Assembly: GCA_965200095.1 (NCBI GenBank) | Contig: OZ241350.1 | Span: 496,001 to 560,000, forward strand | Length of the DNA: 64,000 nt | Source: JANQOH01 sp965200095 | GTDB taxonomy: Bacteria; Pseudomonadota; Alphaproteobacteria; UBA7887 | Direction: 5' to 3' | Part shown: piece by piece, positions 23,511 to 32,155 of the stretch | How the letters are laid out: each line of letters begins with the position of its first letter | How positions within the stretch are numbered: position 1 is the stretch's first letter | Made by a program: the position numbers and the translations under genes | The notes under the pieces: model-generated | Told to the model about the DNA's origin: nothing | Databases searched by the model: none | The model's input: the letters and a program-made list of their open reading frames with translations, nothing else

Positions 23511-25076
23511 CTATTCCCACTCGATCGTGCCCGGCGGCTTGGAGGTGACATCGTAGACGACCCGGTTGATGCCCGGGACATCGTTGACGATGCGCCCGGC
23601 GACGCGGGCGAGGAAGGCGTGTTCGAACGGGAACGACTCGGCGGTCATGCCGTCGGTCGCGGCGACCGCGCGCAGGGCGCAGGCGTAATCGTAGGTCCGT
23701 CCGTCGCCCATCACGCCCACGGTGCGCACGGGCAACAGCACGGCGAAGGCCTGCCAGACGGCGTCGTAGAGGCCGGCGGCGCGGATCTCGTCGATGAAGA
23801 TACGGTCGGCGCGGCGCAGCATGGCGAGCTTGTCGGCCGTCACCTCGCCCGGGATGCGGATCGCGAGGCCGGGGCCCGGAAACGGATGGCGCCCGACCGC
23901 CTCTTCGGGCAGGCCGAGTTCCCGCCCCAGCGCGCGCGCCTCGTCCTTGAACAGCATGCGCAACGGCTCCAGGAGGGCGAGGCTCATGCGTTCCGGCAGA
24001 CCGCCGACATTATGGTGCGACTTGATGGTGGCGCTGGCGCCCCCGGACGGCGGCGCGGATTCGATGACATCGGGGTAAAGCGTGCCCTGGGCGAGGAAAT
24101 CGGCGCCGCCGAGGGCCCGCGCCCGGTCTTCGAACACGTCTATGAAAGCGGCGCCGATGCGCTTGCGCTTGGCCTCGGGGTCGCGCACGCCGGCAAGCGC
24201 GGCGAGGAAACGCGCGCCGGCGTCGACGCGATGGAAACGCATGTTCAGGCGGTCGCGGAACAGGCGCTCCACCTGGTCGGCCTCGCCCTCGCGCAACAGT
24301 CCGGTATCGACGAAAACGCATTCCAGCCGATCGCCCACCGCTTCGTGAACGAGCGCCGCGGTCACCGCGGAATCGACCCCGCCCGACAGCGCGCACAGCA
24401 CCCGCCCCGCGCCCGCCCGGGCGCGAATGCGCTCCACCTCGGCGCCGCGGAAGGCGGCCATCGTCCAGTCTCCCGCGCAGCCGGCGACGCGGTGGGTGAA
24501 GTTCCGCAATATCGCCGCGCCGGCGGGGGTGTGCGCGACCTCGGGGTGGAACTGGACGCCGAAGCGGCGGCGCGCCGTGTCCTGGATCGCGGCGTTGGGG
24601 GCCCCCGGCGACCCGGCGAACGCCTCGAAGCCGTCGGGCAGGCGCTCCACACTGTCGCCGTGGCTCATCCACACGGTCAGTTTGTCGCCCGGTTCGGCGA
24701 CGCCCTCGAACAGCGGGCTGGGGCGCGTGACGGTCGCCTCGGCGCGCCCGAACTCGCGGCGCCCGCCGGCGGCGACGCGGCCGCCGAGCTGGGCCGCCAT
24801 CGCCTGCTGGCCGTAACAGATGCCGAGCACCGGCGCGTCGAGGTCGAAAAGCGCGCGCGGCGCCCGCGGCGCATCGGCGCGGGCAGCCGACCCGGGGCCG
24901 CCCGAAAGCACCACGGCCCGCGGCGGGGCGCCGGCGAGCGCGTCCGCCGCCGCGCCGGCCGGGACGATTTCGCAATAGACGCCGGATTCGCGCACGCGCC
25001 GCGCGATCAGCTGCGTCACCTGCGAGCCGAAATCGACGATCAGCACCATGTCCCGCATGGCGCGCTCATACGCCAT
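23511..25076 (-). CDS. guaA: GMP synthase (glutamine-hydrolysing)
   Basis: A 521-aa enzyme that makes GMP from XMP with glutamine and ATP. Class I amidotransferase domain: FGSQVTQLIARRVRE, nucleophile C87 in GICYGQQAMA, and the catalytic pair in FGVQFHPEVAHT. ATP-pyrophosphatase domain: P-loop LSGGVDSAV. The C-terminal dimerisation domain ends KPPGTIEWE, the conserved family end. Three in-frame ATGs (25076, 25058, 25049) are possible and none has a strong ribosome site; 25076 gives the usual length. The 48-bp inverted repeat lies behind it. Part of purine biosynthesis. Confidence 0.95.
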   Translation of the reverse strand: MAYERAMRDMVLIVDFGSQVTQLIARRVRESGVYCEIVPAGAAADALAGAPPRAVVLSGGPGSAARADAPRAPRALFDLDAPVLGICYGQQAMAAQLGGRVAAGGRREFGRAEATVTRPSPLFEGVAEPGDKLTVWMSHGDSVERLPDGFEAFAGSPGAPNAAIQDTARRRFGVQFHPEVAHTPAGAAILRNFTHRVAGCAGDWTMAAFRGAEVERIRARAGAGRVLCALSGGVDSAVTAALVHEAVGDRLECVFVDTGLLREGEADQVERLFRDRLNMRFHRVDAGARFLAALAGVRDPEAKRKRIGAAFIDVFEDRARALGGADFLAQGTLYPDVIESAPPSGGASATIKSHHNVGGLPERMSLALLEPLRMLFKDEARALGRELGLPEEAVGRHPFPGPGLAIRIPGEVTADKLAMLRRADRIFIDEIRAAGLYDAVWQAFAVLLPVRTVGVMGDGRTYDYACALRAVAATDGMTAESFPFEHAFLARVAGRIVNDVPGINRVVYDVTSKPPGTIEWE

Positions 25077-25272
25077 CGCCCGGCGCCGCGCCAGCCGCAA
25101 ACGGGCGAGTCGCCCGCGCCGTCGCGACACGACAGTGTCCGACCCGACGCCGCGCTGCCCATGCAGCCCGAAAGCGACCGCCCGGCGTCGTCGTTGACGC
25201 AAGGCGGTTGCAGCTTCACATTCAAGCTAGCGACGCAGAATCGTCGGCGTCGGAACGGAGAAACGATAGCTC

Positions 25273-25461
25273 ATGGATCGGGAACGGCTTTTGCGAAAGG
25301 CTGCGGCGCGCGGCAAATATGCGCCGCTCTACCGTCACCTCATTGCGAACGATCCGGTTCGGACACACGTGAGAGAGCGTGCGGAGAAATCGAAAGACCT
25401 TCACTACGATGGTCGGAGCACCGAAGAAATGACGCAGTGGAAGACAATAGCCTTCCGATAA
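25273..25461 (+). pseudogene. Probable truncated small gene running into repeat cluster B
   Basis: ATG 25273 is preceded by ACGGAGAAACG and begins MDRERLLRKAAARGKYAPLY. This looks like the start of a small gene; KYxPLYxHL recalls the opening of DUF7662-type proteins, from memory. After about residue 24 the sequence becomes the 'gtgagagagcgtgcggagaaatcg' repeat language and codon bias is lost. The simplest reading is that insertion of repeat DNA cut the gene. The translated product would be 62 aa. Confidence 0.35.
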
Positions 25462-26140
25462 TACTTCGTCGTTTCAGAGAAAGGATGTGTGAAGAAAATC
25501 GGACAACCCCACAAATACTCACCATTCCCGCAAAAGAGCGTGTGAAGAAATCGCGCGCCTCTCATCGTGACGGATGGATCGCCGAGGTATCGGCACTGTA
25601 AAAGACAATACCCATCGAATAATACTTCGTCATTCCCGCGAAAGCGGGAATCCGGAGCGGCCGTCCGCAATATCGATCCGGTTTTTCTTACGGAACCGCC
25701 GCAACAGATTCCCGCTTTCGCGGGAATGACGAGTATTTGTAGACCCGTTCGATTTTTCACACGCTCGAAAGCGGGGATCCGGCCTGGCGGTTCCGCGAAA
25801 ATACCGGAGAGTCTTTCGGGCGACGCCTCCGAATTCCCGCCTTCGAGCGTGCGAAGAAATTGAAAAGCCCCACTACTCTTCGTCATTCCCGCGAAAGCGG
25901 GAATCCGGAGCGGCCGTCCACAATATCGGCCCGTTTTTCTTACGGAAACGCCGCAACGGATTCCCGCTTTCGCGGGAATGACGAAGAGTAGTAGCGTCTC
26001 TCGATTTCCTCACACAATATTTCGCGGGAATGACGAAGTGCTATTCGGTGGGTATTGTCTTTTACAATGCCGTTACTTGGGCGATCCAGCCGTCACAATG
26101 GGAGCCGCCCGATTTTTTCACACGCTCGAGAGACGGGGCT
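25350..26140. repeat. Repeat cluster B: REPIN/MITE-like palindromic modules
   Basis: Forward modules lie at 25628-25652 and 25881-25905, and reverse modules at 25707-25731 and 25959-25983. Partial ones occur near 25500, 25530, 25840, 26020 and 26125. The enclosed units carry the same inner words as cluster A (cggaa-cgccgcaacagattc, aatatcg-cccg). Together with 25077-25272 this fills the 1.1 kb between guaA and the toxin relic. No intact gene is seen. Confidence 0.8.
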
Positions 26141-26202
26141 TGAAGGCGGGGCGGGGGGTTCCGAAGCTGTCCGGTGCGACGAAACAGCCGACGACGGCCC
26201 TC

Positions 26203-26478
26203 ATGCAGGTTGTTGGTCCGCCGAGACAGATTACACAAGGAGCAGGCCCCGGGACGCCGGAAACATGCCCGCTCGGCGGCGGCGGTCGTGCAGGGGACGG
26301 GCGGGATCTGCAAATTGCGCTGGGCGGTATCCGGACAACCTGCTATTATCGCGCCGACCCCGTCGCCGCCTATCTGCCGATGGCTTGCGCGAAGGCCGAT
26401 TGCGAGGATACGAAGCCCGCCGACAGGAAGGCGCGGTCGCGGCCGGTGGCGGAGATAAAGAAGGAAGAAGCGAAATGA
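26203..26478 (+). pseudogene. RelE/HigB-type toxin gene, frameshifted
   Basis: Pieces of a type II toxin appear in order but in different frames. They are MQVV from ATG 26203, then RRDRLHKEQAP with VVQGTGGICKLRWAV, then (third frame) YYRADPVAAYLPMACAKAD and PVAEIKKEEAK. These correspond to the family pattern GTGGxRKLRWA, then RVIYYW, then LLxAYAKxDQEDLT, then LVExIKKEEA. At least two frameshifts prevent a full product. Its stop overlaps the ATG of the following antitoxin by ATGA, as in intact toxin-antitoxin pairs. Repeat cluster B ends just upstream. Confidence 0.72.
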
Positions 26479-26780
26479 GCGCCGAACGGACGCCGCTGGG
26501 TCTCGAGGTCGAAGCGGCCCTGAACGAGGTTCTCTCCCATGTGCGCGGAGAGGTAGAGCTGCCGTCCCGGGTCGCCGCCGACCCGCCGGCGGAGCGCATC
26601 CGCGCGCTCCGCGAACGCATGGGTCTGAGCCGCCGGAAATTCGCCGAGCGTTTCGCTCTCGATGCGCGCACCGTGCATGAGTGGGAGGAAGGCCGTCACA
26701 CCCCCAACCGCGCCGCCCGCGCCCTCCTCGCCGTCATCGACCGCGAACCCGACGCCGTCGCGCGGGCGCTCGCCCGGTGA
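26475..26780 (+). CDS. XRE-type helix-turn-helix antitoxin
   Basis: A 101-aa protein from ATG 26475, with AAGGAAGAAGCG in front. Residues 38-95 form an XRE helix-turn-helix: RIRALRERMGLSRRKFAERF, LDARTVHEWEEGRHTPNRAA, LLAVIDREP. This is the HigA/NadS type usually encoded after a RelE/HigB toxin. The toxin gene upstream is broken, so this is an orphan antitoxin that may still repress its own operon or protect against related toxins. It may now also regulate the genes that follow, since the next start (GTG 26777 or ATG 26801) is directly coupled to its end. Confidence 0.85.
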   Translation: MSAERTPLGLEVEAALNEVLSHVRGEVELPSRVAADPPAERIRALRERMGLSRRKFAERFALDARTVHEWEEGRHTPNRAARALLAVIDREPDAVARALAR

Positions 26781-26800
26781 ACGCCGGCGGCGGACACCCG

Positions 26801-27538
26801 ATGCGCCCGGAAACATCCGACGGTGCCGAAAGGCGGGGCAACGCGCCCTGGGAAGACTACCCGCATCTCACCGAAACGGCCCTCGCCGAGCAGTACCCGG
26901 ACGTGCTCGGCCCCGGCAAGTGGAACAGCGACGACGCCGGCGGTCCTCCGCCCGGACCGCGCGAATTCTGGATTGCCGAACAATTCGGTTGCAGCAGGCG
27001 AGGTCCCATCGCGCGGTTCGCGATGGCGATGTATGCGCGCAGGGGATTGGGCGCCAAGCCCGATCACTACGAGAAGGTCAGGGAAAACGCTGGGCACGGC
27101 GTATCCGGTAAGAAGCTTGTTCAGGAAAATGTGTTCCGCCAATTCCATGTCAAAACCCGGGAAGACAGCAAGGCAATGCCGTATGGCTTCAGAACCGCCA
27201 TTACCGAACACGGCAATTATCGTGTAATCTGGCTGGGAGACGAAGCGATAACTGTGAAGGAGGCAGCCGAATTTGCGCTTCACGAATTGCAGAGGGAGTC
27301 GCTGCCGCTGCGCGTTGTGTCTTGGCGTGTTGAAACGGGTTTCGACACCACCGACGACCCGGCCGTTTGGGTTTGGACCACGTTGGAGCCGGGCGCCGCA
27401 TGCGCCCGCGATGACAGGGAAAAAAGAAACGCATTGGAAGAGAGGATTATTGACACGGTCTGGGAAAGAGTCAAGGAGTACGACGATAAAATTTGGATTT
27501 ATGTCTACTTCATTGGATCGAAATCCAGTGCAGCGTGA
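26801..27538 (+). CDS. Hypothetical protein sharing an unnamed ~80-aa domain with the adjacent McrB
   Basis: A 245-aa protein from ATG 26801; GTG 26777, overlapping the antitoxin stop, is an alternative start. Residues about 12-96 (NAPWEDYPHLTETALAEQY, GGPPPGPREFWIAEQFG, AMAMYARRGLGAK) match residues about 381-460 of the McrB-like protein 3 kb downstream nearly position by position. The rest (about 100-245) is unlike McrB. It has TREDSKAMPYGFRTAI, a strand-rich middle and WIYVYFIGSK at the end. No catalytic motif is recognised. It ends in TGATG, so the HEPN gene is coupled. It is probably a cofactor or specificity component of the McrBC system (inference). Confidence 0.65.
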   Translation: MRPETSDGAERRGNAPWEDYPHLTETALAEQYPDVLGPGKWNSDDAGGPPPGPREFWIAEQFGCSRRGPIARFAMAMYARRGLGAKPDHYEKVRENAGHGVSGKKLVQENVFRQFHVKTREDSKAMPYGFRTAITEHGNYRVIWLGDEAITVKEAAEFALHELQRESLPLRVVSWRVETGFDTTDDPAVWVWTTLEPGAACARDDREKRNALEERIIDTVWERVKEYDDKIWIYVYFIGSKSSAA

Positions 27539-28068
27539 TGAATCTTCATGACGATCTGCTGATTCTTGCCCGATCTCTTGTTTCCGGTGAAGGTCAAGCG
27601 CATTTGCGTCGCGCCGTTTCGGCCGCCTACTATGCGCTGTTTCACCTGTTGGTGGATGACGCCACCCGGCGCATGTTCGGATCGCGGGACGACCGCGCCG
27701 CTCTTCGTGTTTGCCTTGCGCGCGCGTTCGCCCACTCCACCATGGCGAAAGTAGCGAAGGATTTCGCGATGACCGGAGTGGCGCGAAAGAGGCTGCTCGG
27801 CGACCGGCTTCGCCCGGCGTTGGGCGGTCTGAAGGTTCAGCCCGAGATCGGTAAGGTGGCCAGAAACTTCATCGCCCTTCAGGACGCCCGTCACACGGCG
27901 GACTACGATCTCTCCAAACCGGTCGACCCGGAATGGGCGGAAGGAATGGTAGCGCTGGCCGAAGAAGCGTTCGCGGAGTGGGGAAAAGTGCGGGATACCC
28001 TGCAAGCGGACGTGTTCCTGGCGGGAATGCTCGTCTTCGACAAAATCCGGGCTGGAGCGGGAAAGTGA
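27538..28068 (+). CDS. HEPN-domain protein
   Basis: A 176-aa protein from ATG 27538, overlapping the stop of the preceding gene (TGATG). Helical HEPN pattern: HLRRAVSAAYYALFHLLVDD (22-41), a helix with ARAFAHSTMAKVAKD, and FIALQDARHTADYDLSK with an R-H-x-x-x-D motif near residue 120. HEPN proteins are often metal-independent RNases or their regulators in toxin-antitoxin and abortive-infection systems. The usual partner (MNT nucleotidyltransferase) is not next to it. Its coupling to the McrB-domain protein suggests a joint defence role. Strong RxxxxH catalytic geometry cannot be proven by eye. Confidence 0.65.
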   Translation: MNLHDDLLILARSLVSGEGQAHLRRAVSAAYYALFHLLVDDATRRMFGSRDDRAALRVCLARAFAHSTMAKVAKDFAMTGVARKRLLGDRLRPALGGLKVQPEIGKVARNFIALQDARHTADYDLSKPVDPEWAEGMVALAEEAFAEWGKVRDTLQADVFLAGMLVFDKIRAGAGK

Positions 28069-28179
28069 CGACGAAACGCGCCGCTGACGCCGCGGTGCGC
28101 GTCGGGGCCGAGACAACCGGAATTTTCGCCCCCCAGGGCGAACGCCCGCTTCCCGGCGGGTAAGTCGCCGAGCGCCTGT

Positions 28180-28208
28180 TTGACGCGCCGCAGACACCCC
28201 GCTACGAT
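28180..28208 (+). promoter_or_regulatory. Promoter of the mcrBC unit
   Basis: TTGACG (28180-28185), exactly 17 bases, TACGAT (28203-28208): a good sigma-70-type promoter about 108 bases before the mcrB start. It is in the 247-base gap after the HEPN gene, so mcrBC can be made apart from the upstream toxin-antitoxin/HEPN genes. Confidence 0.55.
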
Positions 28209-28315
28209 GCGCACCCGAACGTTGGGCGGGTCTCTACGGCGGCGGGCGGCGTCGCAGTGCACCCCCACCCGCGCCGTGACGCCGTGGCCCTGGACGGGTG
28301 CGACGGAGGATCGAT

Positions 28316-30886
28316 ATGAGACAGGATTATAGCTGGGTTCCCTGGTTCCGGGCACTGGTCGCCAACATCCTTGCCAATGGCAGGGATTGGCTTGTCGACC
28401 GGGCGCGCTCGGTTCACTGGGGTAATGACAACCCCGCCATTCTGCAGCATGGCGCGGAGAATGTCGATCCGTTTTCTTTCCTTTATTTCCTCGCGGGCTA
28501 CGCCGGAGAGTCGCGCGCGACTTTGCTGCGCCCCGTTTATGAGAGCGTTCACGATAAATTCGACATCGGAGAGGAGTTCCCGAAAGCGTGCGAGGAAAAC
28601 AATCTGGTTATCCCTGCGCCGTCTGCGAATTTCCTGTTTCATGACGGGGAACCGTCTTCTACGGAGCTGCTCTGGAATTTGTTTCGGCACGCCGCTGACG
28701 CCGATTCGGCGAACGGAGACCGAATGAGTGAAGGTTTTGCGGATGTTTTGTCTGTCCCGGACGTGAGCGTAGACAAATTGACGGAGACATTGTTTCTGAT
28801 CGACCCTGAGAAATTCCTTCCTGTAGATAGACAGATAATAGACCCGATGAGTCGCTATCTCGATACGAATTTCCCTCAGGTGGAACAGTCGATCAAGCAG
28901 GACGGTTATATTCTCTATAAGGAAATTGTTGGCCGGATTCGGCGTGCGTTCCCGGGCTGCCATCCTTATGAAATTCAGGCTTTCCTTTTTCATCACGGAC
29001 AGGAAGCGCTTGTCGGACCCGATCCCGGCGTGTTTCAGGTGAGCAGCAATGTATTCGATGAGCCCCGTCCCAAGGATCTGTGGAGTCAGCTCAGCAGCGG
29101 CGGTAGTGACGGGCGACGCACATTCGACGAAGACCATTGCGTGTATGTTGGGGGGCCCGGGCGCGGTTTCAAATATCCGCTGGACGAACCTGAGCGCGGG
29201 GACGTCGTCCTCGTGCGCTTCAAACAGAGGCAGGGTAGAGCTATCGGTATCGTCGAGAAAAACGGCTACAGCGATGTGGGTGGATTCCGCGAAGACGCGG
29301 CGATCCATGTTTTCTGGATAAACAAGACATCGGTGGACGGTCTCCCGGCCATGAGACGGCATGGGTTCAGTCAGGCGGTTGGCGTTGAAAAAGCATTTCG
29401 CAGCGCGGGGGAATACAAAGTATCTTTCGATCTTTTGGATAAACTGCGCGATCCGGCGGAGGGTACTCCTTGGGCAAACCGACCCGATCTCACCGAGGCA
29501 GCCCTCGCGAAGGAGTATCCGGACGTCCTCGACCCTGAAATGTGGGATGCCGAAGCGACCGGCGGGCCCCCTCCGGGACCGCGCGAATTCTGGATTGCGG
29601 AGCAATTCGGATTAACCGGGAAAAAGGCCGGTCACCGCCTTGCGATGGCCATGTATGCGCGTAAGGGATTGGGGGCTAAGCGGAGTCACTACATTGCCGC
29701 TTGGCGACGGTCGAGCGAAAGTCGAGGGTCGGCCGGAAATGTATTCTTGAAATTCGACCGAACAAGCAAACAGTATAGGAAGGCTCCGCCGGACGGCTTC
29801 GTTGTCCGGAGAGCGGCAGATTATTATTACCGTGTGATCCGAACTGCGGATGATGCTATGGACGCAAATGAAACAATCGATCCGCCAAGCGAGGTGGAGT
29901 CGCCGCAGACTGATATTGATCTCCAACGCCCACTCAACACCATTCTGTACGGTCCACCCGGCACGGGGAAAACCTATGCCACCAGGAAGCGTTGTGTCAG
30001 CATATGCGACGATGCCGATGGTGATTTTTCGGACGACGACGTTCGGGACCGCTACGAAGAACTGGTCGACGATGAGCAGGTCGAATTCGTCACCTTCCAT
30101 CAGTCCTACGGATACGAGGAATTTGTCGAGGGATTGCGCCCACGCGCGGGCGATGGAACGGCGGGTTTCGCTCTCGTGGCCGAAGACGGCGTTCTCAAGC
30201 GCATTGCAGAGCGCGCGCGGGAAGCCCACGGCACGCCGCATGTTCTTGTCATCGATGAGATCAATCGCGCCAACGTCTCAAAGGTCATGGGCGAGCTGGT
30301 CACGCTCCTGGAAGAGGACAAGCGCGAGGGCGCGCCGAACGAGATCGGCGTGACGTTGCCACATTCCCGAGAGCGCTTCACCCTGCCGCCAAACCTGCAC
30401 ATTCTCGGCACGATGAACACCGCCGACCGGTCCATTGCGCTTCTCGATACCGCCCTGCGAAGGCGCTTCACATTCGAGGAACTCGCGCCCGACCCGGACA
30501 AATTGTCGAACGTCGATGGAGTCGATTTGCCGAAGGTCCTGCGGGCGATCAACGAACGTCTGGAATGGCTTCACGACCGCGATCATCTCATCGGCCATGC
30601 GTGGTTCATGAGCGCGAGCGACCGGGAGGGCCTTGACCGCATCATGCGCAACAAGATCATCCCGCTCATTGCCGAGTATTTCTACGACGATTGGACGAAG
30701 GTGCAGGCGGTGCTCGGCGGCGGCGGGGACTTCGTGCAAAGCAGGAAACTCAGCCTGCCGCCCGGTATCGAGGACGATACGGGCGACGACCGTTATCGCT
30801 GGACCATTCGCCCCGCATTCGATGACGACGCATACGACCGCCTCGTATCGGGACGCAACGCCGCCAAGCCAGGCGACGACGAATAG
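28316..30886 (+). CDS. mcrB: McrB-like GTPase/AAA+ subunit of a modification-dependent restriction system
   Basis: An 856-aa protein from ATG 28316, with CGGAGGA in front. The AAA+ motor is at the C-terminus: Walker A GPPGTGKT (about 546), TFHQSYGYEEFVEGLRP, Walker B VLVIDEINRANVSKV (about 643), and the McrB signature GTMNTADRSIALLD (about 698) with RRRF. The first ~370 residues are a target-recognition region not matching classical DUF3578. Residues about 381-460 are an unnamed domain shared with the 245-aa protein two genes upstream. McrB assembles on DNA carrying modified bases and drives McrC cutting. The next gene (McrC) starts 10 bases after the stop. Confidence 0.9.
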   Translation: MRQDYSWVPWFRALVANILANGRDWLVDRARSVHWGNDNPAILQHGAENVDPFSFLYFLAGYAGESRATLLRPVYESVHDKFDIGEEFPKACEENNLVIPAPSANFLFHDGEPSSTELLWNLFRHAADADSANGDRMSEGFADVLSVPDVSVDKLTETLFLIDPEKFLPVDRQIIDPMSRYLDTNFPQVEQSIKQDGYILYKEIVGRIRRAFPGCHPYEIQAFLFHHGQEALVGPDPGVFQVSSNVFDEPRPKDLWSQLSSGGSDGRRTFDEDHCVYVGGPGRGFKYPLDEPERGDVVLVRFKQRQGRAIGIVEKNGYSDVGGFREDAAIHVFWINKTSVDGLPAMRRHGFSQAVGVEKAFRSAGEYKVSFDLLDKLRDPAEGTPWANRPDLTEAALAKEYPDVLDPEMWDAEATGGPPPGPREFWIAEQFGLTGKKAGHRLAMAMYARKGLGAKRSHYIAAWRRSSESRGSAGNVFLKFDRTSKQYRKAPPDGFVVRRAADYYYRVIRTADDAMDANETIDPPSEVESPQTDIDLQRPLNTILYGPPGTGKTYATRKRCVSICDDADGDFSDDDVRDRYEELVDDEQVEFVTFHQSYGYEEFVEGLRPRAGDGTAGFALVAEDGVLKRIAERAREAHGTPHVLVIDEINRANVSKVMGELVTLLEEDKREGAPNEIGVTLPHSRERFTLPPNLHILGTMNTADRSIALLDTALRRRFTFEELAPDPDKLSNVDGVDLPKVLRAINERLEWLHDRDHLIGHAWFMSASDREGLDRIMRNKIIPLIAEYFYDDWTKVQAVLGGGGDFVQSRKLSLPPGIEDDTGDDRYRWTIRPAFDDDAYDRLVSGRNAAKPGDDE

Positions 30887-30896
30887 CCCACGGATC

Positions 30897-32138
30897 ATGA
30901 CTCTCACCTGCCGGGAGTGGGGACAGCTGAAGACCGGCGACGACGGGCTGACGGCGCGCGAGGCCGATCGGCTGCACGCCGCCGCTGCCCGTGTTGCGCG
31001 GCGGCTGAAAGCGCCCCAGCATGACGTTCTCGCACGCACGCCCGACGGCCTGAAGGCCGGGCAGACCGTCGGCATCCTCTCGGTTCCGGGGCGGACCGTC
31101 GAGATACTTCCGAAGATCGATGGCGAGGACGACGCCGTGCGCAAGGCGTTCATCCGCATGCTCGCCGTGGCGCTGGATGTCCGCATTGCCGCCGGCGAGC
31201 TCTCGGCGCTCGATACCCAGCGACGCGACCTGCTCGAACTCCTCGCCCGGCTGTTCGCCGACCGGCTGCTCGCCGCCGTCCGGCGCGGCCTGCCCCGCCG
31301 CTACATTGCCCATGAAGACGACCTGCCGGTGCTCCGGGGCCGGCTGAACGTCACGCGACAGGTCACGCATCTCGCTGTCCGGCCCGACCGGCTCGCCTGC
31401 CGCTACGACGAACTCTCCGAGGACACGCCCCTCAACCGCGTCCTGAAGGCGGCGGTGAAGCGCCTTGCGCGCCTGGTGCGCGCGCCGGCGAACATCCGGT
31501 CGCTGGCGGAACTCGCGGCGCGTTTCGAGGCCGTGAGCGACTCGCCCCATCCGCCGCGCAAAGCCGTGCGCCTCGACCGCACCAACACCGCCTTCCACGA
31601 CCTTTACCGGATGGCCTGCCTCTTCCTCGACGACGAGTGGCAGAGCACGAAGAGCGGCGCCGCGGACGGTTTCGCGCTGCTGTTCCCCATGAACAAGCTG
31701 TTCGAGAAATTCGTCGGGCGTTGCCTGAAGCGAGCGCTCGCGCCCGGCGCCGTTCGCTTGCAGCCGGGCGGGCGCCACGCGATCACCGACGCCGATGGCG
31801 ACACGCTCTTCGCCATCCGTCCCGACGCGGTGTTCGACGCGCCGGATCGAACTATCGTCTTCGACACCAAGTGGAAGAATCTCAAACCCGACAAGAAAGA
31901 ACTGGGCGTCGAACAAGGCGATGTCTACCAGATGCTCGCCTATGCCCGCGCCTGGGGCGCAACTCGCGTGATTCTTCTCTACCCGTGGCGGAAGGAAACT
32001 TCCGATAAAAACGGTCCACTCCGCCAGTGGACCGTTGCTCACTCCAATTGCGCCCTGGACATCGCGACGGTCGATGTGGGCGCGCCCGACAAGGTCGTTG
32101 CAACCCTGCGCGACATCGTCGACTCCCCCGGCCCGTAA
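30897..32138 (+). CDS. mcrC: McrC-like nuclease subunit
   Basis: A 413-aa protein from ATG 30897. The N-terminal domain that contacts McrB has TCREWGQL and GILSVPGRTVEILPKI. The nuclease part carries the PD-(D/E)xK core: IRPDAVF (about 307), then a 10-residue gap and VFDTKWK (about 320). A conserved Y-Q-M-L-A-Y follows, then VILLYPW. The length and order fit the McrBC 5-methylcytosine restriction component McrC. It ends against a convergent dehydrogenase gene 8 bases away. Confidence 0.9.
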   Translation: MTLTCREWGQLKTGDDGLTAREADRLHAAAARVARRLKAPQHDVLARTPDGLKAGQTVGILSVPGRTVEILPKIDGEDDAVRKAFIRMLAVALDVRIAAGELSALDTQRRDLLELLARLFADRLLAAVRRGLPRRYIAHEDDLPVLRGRLNVTRQVTHLAVRPDRLACRYDELSEDTPLNRVLKAAVKRLARLVRAPANIRSLAELAARFEAVSDSPHPPRKAVRLDRTNTAFHDLYRMACLFLDDEWQSTKSGAADGFALLFPMNKLFEKFVGRCLKRALAPGAVRLQPGGRHAITDADGDTLFAIRPDAVFDAPDRTIVFDTKWKNLKPDKKELGVEQGDVYQMLAYARAWGATRVILLYPWRKETSDKNGPLRQWTVAHSNCALDIATVDVGAPDKVVATLRDIVDSPGP

Positions 32139-32139
32139 A

Positions 32140-32155
32140 GCCGCCGTCAGGCGGC
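32140..32155. terminator. Short hairpin between convergent mcrC and dehydrogenase genes
   Basis: GCCGCC-GTCA-GGCGGC forms a 6-bp stem directly after the mcrC stop and overlaps the stop of the convergent gene. No U-tract follows on either strand, so termination is only possible. Confidence 0.3.

Noticed and set aside
23301..25601. 766-aa plus-strand frame over guaA
   Set aside because: Antisense of guaA joined to repeat translations.
25567..25863. Short 'SFPRKRES' type frames in the repeat clusters
   Set aside because: Translations of the palindromic modules, a well-known annotation artefact.
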